Of a stretch of DNA of 11,115 nucleotides, positions 1 through 6,000 are shown in pieces. The position numbers and the translations under genes were made by a program. The stretch comes from Nitrososphaerota archaeon (lineage in GTDB: Archaea; Thermoproteota; Nitrososphaeria; Nitrososphaerales; Gagatemarchaeaceae). Every line of letters starts with the position of its first letter. Within the stretch, counting starts at the first letter, position 1. Under the pieces are notes generated by a model. It was not told the DNA's origin. It did not search any database and saw only the letters and a program-made list of their open reading frames with translations. The stretch is from positions 1 through 11,115 of the forward strand of contig VBPQ01000183.1 in NCBI GenBank assembly GCA_005877185.1, written 5' to 3'.

Positions 1-217
1 CAATACTCACCACATAGACGTGAGTTCCTCCGAGCTGAGAGACAAGGCTCCCCCAGAAGTTCTCGCCAGCAACGACTTGTACCACCTTGCCTGGACCCCC
101 GCTAGATGAAGTGGTCGTCGATCCCGTACCGCTTGTGAGATACAAGCTCGCCGCCACCCCCACCACGAGGAGAACAATGACACCGGCTGAGGGGACCAGG
201 TACCTGCTGCTAGCCAT
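1..217 (-). CDS. ZnuA/TroA-like metal ABC transporter substrate-binding protein (N-terminal part)
   Basis: Reading leftwards from the ATG at 217 gives 72 residues with no stop before the window edge, so the gene is partial. Residues about 7-27 form a hydrophobic segment (signal peptide or membrane anchor), followed by a Ser/Thr/Gly-rich linker (residues about 29-43) typical of archaeal secreted binding proteins. Then comes VVAGENFWGSLVSQLGGTHV, which closely matches the first strand and helix of the cluster A-I zinc/manganese binding proteins (ZnuA, TroA, PsaA), where the motif is usually AAENFWG/A..A..LGG..V.V.SI. By family it would capture Zn or Mn outside the membrane for an ABC importer; the metal ligands lie beyond the window, so the metal cannot be read. 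A TATA-like box 25-26 nt upstream of the ATG suggests a leaderless message. The metal importer class is fairly sure; the metal is not. Confidence 0.8.
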   Translation of the reverse strand, partial: MASSRYLVPSAGVIVLLVVGVAASLYLTSGTGSTTTSSSGGPGKVVQVVAGENFWGSLVSQLGGTHVYVVSI

Positions 218-221
218 ATCT

Positions 222-238
222 CTGGTTTATCTGACCAG
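222..238. repeat. Inverted repeat CTGGT-N7-ACCAG at the znuA-like promoter
   Basis: A perfect 5-bp inverted repeat (222-226 and 234-238, 7-nt spacer) lies between the TATA-like box and the ATG of the znuA-like gene. It would cover the region just upstream of the predicted transcription start, where an archaeal repressor would block polymerase. A metal-responsive operator is an inference; a half-site this short can occur by chance. Confidence 0.35.
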
Positions 239-246
239 TTAATAGG
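239..246 (-). promoter_or_regulatory. TATA-like box for the znuA-like gene
   Basis: On the minus strand the sequence reads CCTATTAA, centred about 25-26 nt upstream of the ATG at 217. That is the usual archaeal TATA-to-start-site distance and predicts a leaderless transcript beginning at or next to the ATG. Confidence 0.45.
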
Positions 247-585
247 GTTTGACTCGTTGATAATAACTATTCGGGGTTCTGGGAGACTTTATACCTGATT
301 CTTGGGGGTTCAACCTTCAGATTATCATAATTGTGATCCGCATGTGAAAGGCTTCCAAATTTCATCGGGCTCTGGGAGAGCCGCGAATGCGGTCGCCTTG
401 GGCCGTGAAGGATTGATCGACCTGCATCGTAATCATGTCCTCGCATGCTGCTTCAGTTTTGCCACGGGCTCTTTGAGGGAGAATTATCGAATGACCTGGG
501 CCAATCAGATTGCGATGGACATCGAAATGAATCGCCCCCCAACAAATCACTCGACTGAAGCAGAGCCGCCGAACGGTTCAAAATG
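247..585. other. Intergenic region with no convincing gene
   Basis: The stretch between the znuA-like gene and the pyrG promoter is less GC-rich than the flanking genes. Open frames exist on both strands (for example 302-585 + and 362-550 -), but they show no recognisable family, no good start signal and no coding bias. A plus-strand TATA-like box (CTTTATACC, about 287-295) could drive an untranslated RNA starting near 317; the first ATG after it is followed at once by a stop. I saw no tRNA, C/D-box pair or other known RNA structure. Confidence 0.4.
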
Positions 586-595
586 CTTAATTATA
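586..595 (+). promoter_or_regulatory. TATA box of pyrG
   Basis: CTTAATTATA is centred about 25 nt before the pyrG ATG at 616, preceded by an A-rich BRE-like stretch. No Shine-Dalgarno sequence precedes the ATG. The geometry predicts a leaderless pyrG message. Confidence 0.65.
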
Positions 596-615
596 CTCCA
601 CCTCCCTTGCACAAT

Positions 616-2195
616 ATGCCGAAGTACGTCTTTGTCACTGGCGGGGTCATGTCGGGTCTGGGGAAGGGTATCACCACCGCCGCTGTTGCAAAGCTTCTCC
701 AGCTCAACGGCCTAAACGCAACCTGCATGAAAATAGACCCGTACATCAACGTCGATGCGGGGACGATGAACCCGATAATCCACGGCGAGGTCTTTGTCAC
801 CGACGACGGCGGAGAAACCGACATGGACATCGGGACATACGAAAGGTTCCTGAACCACGACCTCTCGCGCGAGAACAACATCACCACGGGGCAGATCTAC
901 AAAGAGGTGATTGAGGAAGAGAGGAGAGGGAGGTTTCTCGGGAAGTCGGTTCAGATCATCCCTCACATCACGGATGAGATCAAGAGGAGGATAAGGGGAC
1001 TGGCGAAGGCGAAGGACCTCGACGTCCTCGTCGTGGAGTGCGGGGGGACGGTGGGGGACATCGAGAGTCTTCCGTTTCTCGAGGCGTTCAGGCAGATGAG
1101 GATGGAGGAGGGGACCTCGAAGACGCTCTTCTTGCACGTGAGCCTCGCCCCGGAGCTCGCGGTTGTGGGAGAGATGAAGACGAAACCGACGCAACACAGC
1201 GTGCAGGAGATGCGCAGAATCGGACTGCAGCCAGACGTAATCGTGGTCAGGGGGACGAAGAGGCTCCCCGCAGAGGCGAAGGAGAAGATATCCTTGTTCG
1301 CGAGTGTTCCGGTCGAGAACGTCATCTCGAACCCCGACGTCCCCTCGATCTATCTTGTGCCCCAGACGCTCGAGGGGGAGGGTTTGATGAAGGCGGTGCA
1401 GAGGCAGCTCAGATTCAGGGGGACAAAGCTGAACATGAGAAGGTGGAACGAGGTGACGGGAAAGTTTCTCGACTACGACAAGACCGTACGGGTCGCGATG
1501 GTCGGCAAGTACGCAAGTCTCTCCGACAGCTACGTGAGCGTCAATCAGGCCCTTCTTCACGCGGGGGCCGCGAACGGGTCGAGGGTGGAGATAACCTGGA
1601 TAGAAGCCGAGGAAGTCGAGCGGGAACCCGCGAAGTTGAAACTCCTCGACTCCTTCGACGGTGTGGTCATCCCGCAGGGCTTCGGGAGCAGGGGAAGCGA
1701 GGGGAAAATCTCCTCCGCGAACTACGCTCGAGAGAAGGGGTTACCATTCCTTGGGCTGTGCTTCGGCTTCCAGCTCGCGACCGTCTCCTTCGCGAGAAAC
1801 GTCCTCGGCCTGAAGAGGGCGAATAGCACGGAGATAGACCCAGCGACACCCGACCCCGTGATCGACCTGCTTCCGGAGCAGAGGGAAGTGTCGGAGCTCG
1901 GCGGGACGATGCGGCTCGGAGGGCACTTAGAGAGAGGCACAGGCACAGGTATGAGCTAAACCAGGCGTACCTTCCACGGTTGGAGGAGAAGGGGTTGCGC
2001 TACTCGGCATTCAGCGATAGGGGGAGGAGGGCGGAGATTTTCGAGCTTGGAGAGCACCCTTTCTACATGGGAACTCAGTTCCACCCCGAGTACGTCAGCA
2101 GACCCGAGAGACCCGAGCCCGTTTACCGAGCCTTTGTGAAGGCCTGCGTAGACAGGTCAGAGATGGAGGGGAAGAGGGTCGAAGTCCCCGTCTGA
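616..2195 (+). CDS. pyrG: CTP synthase PyrG, interrupted by a deletion and frameshift near 1921-1931
   Basis: CTP synthase makes CTP from UTP, ATP and glutamine in the cytoplasm. The ATG at 616 gives the family N-terminus with P-loop GGVMSGLGKG (residues 9-18). The synthetase domain runs to about residue 290 and the class I glutaminase domain follows: nucleophile Cys382 in GLCFGFQLA, then LGGTMRLGGH (to about residue 437). At that point the frame is lost and reaches a stop at 1957-1959. The conserved continuation ERHRHRYELN begins at 1932 in the -1 frame and runs to TGA at 2193-2195, including QFHPEY with the catalytic His and Glu. E. coli PyrG has 22 residues between MRLG and ERHRHRYE; here only 11 nt lie there, so about 55 nt are missing. 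Repaired length would be about 543 residues, normal for the family. PQGFGSRG replaces the usual PGGFG.RG oxyanion loop. As read, the product would lack a working glutaminase end; sequence error is a real alternative. Confidence 0.93.
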
Positions 2196-2199
2196 CTGA

Positions 2200-3132
2200 C
2201 TAACTCACCGAGTACCCCCGCGACACCTTGATGGCGAGTTCCGCGAGTTTCACTGGGTCGCTCCCTAGGAGGTAGAGGCTCGGCTCCACTCCCAGCCCTC
2301 CACTATCGACGATGGCATCGTATTCCTTTGCGGTCACCATCCTCCCTTTCATCCCCTCGACGATGGGGTCTTCGGCTCCCATCGGATACTCCCCGCCTGT
2401 CTTGAGGATTTTCAACCCGAGGCGTCTGATGACCGCCGCCATCCGACGGTCGAACCTGAGGTTCATCACCGCGCGAACGTCCTTTCTTCTCGCCCTGACC
2501 TGGATCAGAACCCTCGCGAGGTGAGACGAGGCGCCGTATTCAGGTCGAGAGAGTGACCTCGCGTAGCTCCCCACCTTGACGATTCTTCCTGGAATCGCGA
2601 TGACCTCCTCTGGGGAGCTCGCCTCTCCTTCAGCGTATGCGATATTTACAGAGACTTCTGGCATTATCGGGACGAAGGAGCGAGAAGACTCGAGAAGGGC
2701 GACTGCCCGCGAAACTTGGTCCCGTGCCCCCAAAGGGAGCGACCTGCTCGCACCAAACATCTTGACGCAAACGTCGCACTCAGCAAGGAATGGGTAGCCC
2801 TCTCGGTGGAAGCCGCACAGGACTCCCTTCCCGAGAAGGTTGCTCCAGATTGAATAGAGTGTCGAGACCGCGTAGACGGGATTTTTCTTCACGTCCTCGG
2901 CGAGGAGAGAGCCGTACCTCTCTCCCTCCTCGGGCGCTATCCCGATAGAAGAGAGTTTCGAGTAAACGTCACCAAGGTCGGCCGAGAGGTAGTTGCTAAC
3001 CGACGCCTGAGTTATTCCGACGAGCCGTGAAATCTTGCCCTGGGAGTCTCCCTCTTCCCTCAGTCTCCTCGCGACTAGCGCCCTCATCGAAGGGAGGAAG
3101 ACCTCCATCATGATCTCGCATGGCGGATGCAC
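2200..3132 (-). CDS. thiR: ThiR-type transcriptional regulator: HTH plus ThiN domain
   Basis: This 310-residue protein has an N-terminal Xre-like helix-turn-helix (residues about 15-52; core GITQASVSNYLS) and a C-terminal ThiN (thiamine-phosphate synthase-like) domain (about 130-305), recognisable from IPGRIV, RPEYGASSHLARVLI, AVMNLRFD and the terminal DSGGLGVEPSLYLLGSDP block. ThiN fused to ThiD makes thiamine phosphate; ThiN fused to an HTH is the archaeal ThiR architecture, which senses a thiamine pathway compound and controls thiamine genes. The GTG at 3132 is preferred because it includes the family N-terminus PPCEI; ATG codons at 3111 and 3108 are alternatives. It ends 4 nt from pyrG (convergent) and is divergent from an ECF S-component gene with a shared promoter, as expected for local autoregulation. 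Repression rather than activation, and the ligand, are inferred. Confidence 0.85.
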   Translation of the reverse strand: MHPPCEIMMEVFLPSMRALVARRLREEGDSQGKISRLVGITQASVSNYLSADLGDVYSKLSSIGIAPEEGERYGSLLAEDVKKNPVYAVSTLYSIWSNLLGKGVLCGFHREGYPFLAECDVCVKMFGASRSLPLGARDQVSRAVALLESSRSFVPIMPEVSVNIAYAEGEASSPEEVIAIPGRIVKVGSYARSLSRPEYGASSHLARVLIQVRARRKDVRAVMNLRFDRRMAAVIRRLGLKILKTGGEYPMGAEDPIVEGMKGRMVTAKEYDAIVDSGGLGVEPSLYLLGSDPVKLAELAIKVSRGYSVS

Positions 3133-3155
3133 GCTATAACTGGCTTATTGACCAA

Positions 3156-3163
3156 CTTATAAG
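3156..3163. promoter_or_regulatory. Palindromic TATA box shared by thiR and the ECF S-component gene
   Basis: CTTATAAG is a perfect palindrome in the 55-nt gap. Its centre is 27-28 nt from the thiR GTG (3132, leftwards) and 28-29 nt from the S-component ATG (3188, rightwards), so one TATA box could serve both directions and give two leaderless messages. A second minus-strand TATA-like sequence (GTTATAGC, 3133-3140) would instead serve the internal ATG at 3111. The adjacent TGG-N8-CCA (3141-3154) is a possible operator half-site pair. Confidence 0.6.
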
Positions 3164-3187
3164 TCTCCGCCAGCACTCTCTAATGGC

Positions 3188-3751
3188 ATGCTCTCGGAGG
3201 AACCAGTGGTCAGCAAGAACAAAGTCATCGGAATCATCTCAGTCTTCTCGGCACTGATAGCCATCTCGACGATCCTGGTAATCCCCCTCCCGCAACCGCT
3301 GGGCGAGTTTACCTGGTCCCCACCGATCTACATGGCCCTTAGCGTCCTCGCGGGGCCGTGGCCTGCCTTCTTCGCTACGGCTCTAGGGTCGTTCGTGGGG
3401 GAGTCAACCAACGTTGCAATCAGGGGATTTCCTCCGATCTACGCCCTCGGAATCGTCTGGGCCCGAGCGCCCGAAGCCCTGTTCATAGGATGGGCGAGAA
3501 AGAAAGATAGGACGACCCTTGTCGTGGTGATGGGTCTTGCGACCGTGTACGAAACCATCGCGTTTCTACTCCCAGACTGGGTGTTCTACACCTACGGTCT
3601 GTTCGGCTACGGGTCTCCAGTGAATGTCGGTACCGGCTTCGTGACGGCCCTGCCGGACATACTCACAATTTTCGACGTTGTCTATGTGCCTGTCGCGTTC
3701 GCAATAATAAAGGCGGCTTCTCCTGCGTTCAAGAAGCTTGGTTTCCGTTAG
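3188..3751 (+). CDS. ECF transporter S component, probably for thiamine or a precursor
   Basis: This 187-residue integral membrane protein has about five to six hydrophobic segments: residues about 11-33, 46-72, 85-100, 110-128 and 140-178. Size, segment number and the loop pattern (short Arg-rich cytoplasmic loop ARKKDR, G-rich AGPWPAFFATALGSFVGE segment) fit substrate-binding S components of energy-coupling factor importers, which need a separate AT module that is not in this window. The substrate is inferred only from context: the gene is divergent from the ThiR-type regulator and shares its promoter, so thiamine, its pyrimidine (HMP) or its thiazole part are the best guesses. The ATG at 3188 sits at leaderless distance from the TATA box. 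The S-component fold is likely; I cannot name the subfamily. Confidence 0.68.
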   Translation: MLSEEPVVSKNKVIGIISVFSALIAISTILVIPLPQPLGEFTWSPPIYMALSVLAGPWPAFFATALGSFVGESTNVAIRGFPPIYALGIVWARAPEALFIGWARKKDRTTLVVVMGLATVYETIAFLLPDWVFYTYGLFGYGSPVNVGTGFVTALPDILTIFDVVYVPVAFAIIKAASPAFKKLGFR

Positions 3752-3767
3752 CCCACTGACTGGACCG

Positions 3768-4813
3768 GTGGGGGGGCATCGAAGCCGATTCGGCAAGCTT
3801 AAGCCCGAGGTCGTCTCTGACATCGTCTTTCACAACCTCGGTGCCCCCAATCCGGCGGTGAAGGTGGGACCCAGAGGCGGGTTCGATAACGCGGTCGTGT
3901 CAATCGGGGGGGGAAGGTCCCTCATCCTTACGTCAGACCCTGTATCGATGATACCCGCGATAGGGATGAAGAAGTCAGCGTGGCTCAGCCTCCACCACCT
4001 GGTATCGGACTTCACGACCACCGGGCTGAAGCCGGAGTTCGCAGTCTTCGACTTTAACCTGCCGACCGAACTCTCGGCTAGCCTGTTGAAGGCCTACTTC
4101 GAAGCGCTGGGCGATTGTTGCAAAGAATTGGGAATATCAATCGTCGCCGGGCATACAGGTAGTTACCCGGGGGGAGGATTCACAGTCGTTGGAGGGGGAG
4201 TCGTCTTCGGCGTAGCCAGAGATGGAAGGTACCTCACTCCCGAGATGGCTTCGCTAGGCGACGCGATAATTCTCACGAAGGGCGCGGCGATCGAGACGAC
4301 CGCCATCCTAGCGAATAGTTTTCCCGAAACCGTGGAAAGAGAGTTGGGGAGAAGAATGCTTGGGAGGGCGAGAAGCTATCTCTCGCTCTGCTCCACCGTT
4401 AGCGATGCGCTCGAGGCGGTCTCGGGAGTCTCTCGAGGAGGAGTCACCTCCATGCACGACGCCACTGAGGGGGGAGTGCTCGGTGCCCTTCACGAGCACG
4501 CGGTTGCTTCCGGAAGGAGCTTCTTGGTCGAGAAGAGACGAATATACGTATCGGATGAGACTCGGGGAGTCTGCTCGATCTTCGGGATGGACCCACGCTG
4601 ATAATCACTTGCAGACGCGAATCGGTCGAGGGGTTGATTGAGCGGCTCGGGCGCAAGGGCCTGAAGAGTTTCGAGATCGGAAGGGTCGGCGAGCGAGGAA
4701 GAAGCGGACTCTGGTTTGTCTCAAACGAAGGCAGAGCGAAGAGGTTCACTCCTCAAAGGCGCGACCCCTACTGGGATGCCTACGAAAAAGCAATCGAGCG
4801 AGGGCTCAAGTGA
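3768..4813 (+). CDS. AIR synthase-related protein (PurM/HypE/ThiL superfamily), frameshifted near 4590-4600
   Basis: The N-terminal domain has GRAVITY-like superfamily marks: a GFDNAVV segment in place of the usual GEDAAV (Asp about 40), TSDPVS (Asp about 57), and the glycine-rich HTGSYPGGGFTVVGGG loop. The C-terminal domain has ILTKGAAIETTAILA and MHDATEGGVLGALHE, the usual AIRS_C pattern. The best relatives are archaeal AIR synthase-related or HypE-like proteins of unproven substrate. The frame ends at a stop just after IFGMDP (about 4600), but the conserved tail resumes at 4598 in the -1 frame (LIITCRRESVEGLIERL ... DPYWDAYEKAIERGLK) and ends at 4811-4813. About 7-8 residues normally linking these parts are missing, so a deletion of about 22-25 nt is likely. 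The start could be GTG 3768 or TTG 3738 (the latter overlaps the S-component gene by 14 nt). Its place after the S component suggests a shared transcript and possibly a thiamine-related role, but that is inference. Confidence 0.78.
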
Positions 4814-4939
4814 ACTGTGTCACGGCGAGACCTCCAGCTGCCTCAAGAGAAGACGTAATCCAACTCGCAGAGCCGAGAGGCGCGCGGAGTGGGGTAGAGG
4901 AGGAAGATCTAGGATCGGAACACGTGCAGGAGCACTAGA

Positions 4940-4959
4940 CCCCCTCACCGGCGAGGGGG
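4940..4959. terminator. Strong hairpin between convergent genes
   Basis: CCCCCTC (4940-4946), loop ACCGGC, GAGGGGG (4953-4959): a perfect 7-bp, nearly all G-C stem. It sits between the convergent AIR synthase-related and nucleoside hydrolase genes, and its left arm and loop contain the hydrolase stop codon (4945-4947). There is no flanking T-tract on either strand, so it is not a classical archaeal terminator; it may instead mark or protect the 3' end of one or both messages. The rest of 4814-4939 holds nothing I recognise. Confidence 0.45.
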
Positions 4960-5919
4960 ATGTGGGGCGGGCGCGCTAAGGCTCTCCCCACGCAGAAGAT
5001 TGTGGAGGGCTCGTCGAAAGAGGCGAGAAGAGGCCTCGTAGACGACGTTGACATTCGGCTTCTTTCCGAGAACGTTGAGGTCATCGACGACCGTGGCGCC
5101 CCTGGACAGTTCGCTCTGGTTGTCTACCTCGACGTACTTCGGGAAGACCTTCAGCGCGATCTTTCGGTCGAGAACGATCGACATCGTTATGCTGTCGGGG
5201 CATTCGGTGGCATCGACCCCCCTGACCTTTTTGTGATACTTGCGGACCTGCCTGTTCACCGCGACGAAGAATTCGGCCTCCCTCGTCCTCATCGCATCGA
5301 TCTCCCTGTACTCACTCTCGCCTATCACCGCATACCTCATGCAAATCTCCCAACCGACCATCGTCGTCGGCATTCCGGATTGAAGAACGATCTTCGCCGC
5401 CTCCGGGTCGACCCAGATGTTGAACTCCGCGGCCGGAGTCTGGTTACCCAGGTACTGATTCGTCCCGCCCATGAAGAAGAACTCCTTCACCTTCCGGGCG
5501 ATGGTCGGGTCCTTGCGGAGGGCCAGGGCGATGTTCGTCATCGGTGCAATCTCTACGAGAGTAATCTCGCCGGGGTTCGAGTTGACCGTCTCCAAGATCG
5601 CGTCGACTGCATGCCTTCTCTCCGGGCGTTGCCGCGCCTTCGGAAAGAAAGAGTTCCCCATCCCATCCTTGCCGTGGATGTACTCGACCGTCTTCCACTC
5701 CCGGAGGAGTGGATGTCGAGACCCCGGATACACCGGGACCTTCCCGGACATCCCCGCCAACTCGATGGTGTAGAGCGCATTCTCGACTTCCTGGTCGAAG
5801 TCTACGTTCCCGCAGTTGATCGTGAGCGCCTCGAGCTTCGCGTTCTTCGCTCGGAGCGCCATCAGTATAGCGATGGCATCGTCGCCCGCGGTGTCGGTGT
5901 CGAGAAGAATCCGAAGCAC
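4945..5919 (-). CDS. Inosine-uridine-type nucleoside hydrolase
   Basis: The protein would cleave the N-glycosidic bond of a ribonucleoside for base salvage. It shows the calcium-binding N-terminal motif ILLDTDTAGDDA (Asp 7, 9, 13, 14 from the chosen start), GNVDFDQEVENAL, HGKDGMGN, PMTNIALALRKDP, FFMGG and TPAAEFNIWVDPEAAKIV, all in family order. Near the C-terminus the canonical HDP.A active-site segment appears as TECPDSITMS: the calcium-ligand Asp is kept but the preceding His is replaced by Pro, so substrate choice cannot be deduced. Start: GTG 5919 gives 324 residues, normal for the family, and lies 25-26 nt from a minus-strand TATA box; GTG 5925 is also possible. The frame stays open much further upstream, but that extension runs antisense into the next gene and has no family match. 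It is divergent from the threonine synthase-like gene. Confidence 0.88.
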   Translation of the reverse strand: MLRILLDTDTAGDDAIAILMALRAKNAKLEALTINCGNVDFDQEVENALYTIELAGMSGKVPVYPGSRHPLLREWKTVEYIHGKDGMGNSFFPKARQRPERRHAVDAILETVNSNPGEITLVEIAPMTNIALALRKDPTIARKVKEFFFMGGTNQYLGNQTPAAEFNIWVDPEAAKIVLQSGMPTTMVGWEICMRYAVIGESEYREIDAMRTREAEFFVAVNRQVRKYHKKVRGVDATECPDSITMSIVLDRKIALKVFPKYVEVDNQSELSRGATVVDDLNVLGKKPNVNVVYEASSRLFRRALHNLLRGESLSAPAPHPPRR

Positions 5920-5938
5920 GTCCACGACACGGAAAAAT

Positions 5939-5950
5939 CGATAATAAGAA
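5939..5950 (-). promoter_or_regulatory. TATA box of the nucleoside hydrolase gene
   Basis: On the minus strand the sequence is TTCTTATTATCG, centred about 25-26 nt before GTG 5919. This supports GTG 5919 as a leaderless start. The stronger box at 5969-5978 is the alternative for this strand and would give a leader of about 28 nt. Confidence 0.45.
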
Positions 5951-5968
5951 TTAGCGACTCTCGGTAGA

Positions 5969-5978
5969 ATATATAAGT
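5969..5978 (+). promoter_or_regulatory. TATA box of the threonine synthase-like gene
   Basis: AATATATAAG is centred 27-28 nt before the ATG at 6001, matching a leaderless transcript. It also argues against the in-frame GTG at 5980, which would lie inside the promoter. Confidence 0.68.
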
Positions 5979-6000
5979 CGTGACCTACATATCGATCGAG

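Noticed and set aside
302..715. 137-codon frame upstream of and overlapping pyrG
   Set aside because: No family features, TTG start without supporting signals, and its end lies inside pyrG in the wrong frame.
712..1560. Long minus-strand open frame (282 codons) inside pyrG
   Set aside because: Antisense shadow of a clear CTP synthase; composition rich in Arg, His, Leu and Pro with no motif.
1921..1960. Programmed -1 frameshifting in pyrG
   Set aside because: A frameshift would still leave about 19-20 conserved residues missing, and no slippery heptamer is present.
4814..4939. Possible tRNA or small RNA in the convergent gap
   Set aside because: No T-loop consensus, no cloverleaf pairing and no C/D box pair could be found.
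4960..5967. 335-codon plus-strand open frame opposite the nucleoside hydrolase
   Set aside because: Shadow of a well-conserved gene, with no recognisable domain.
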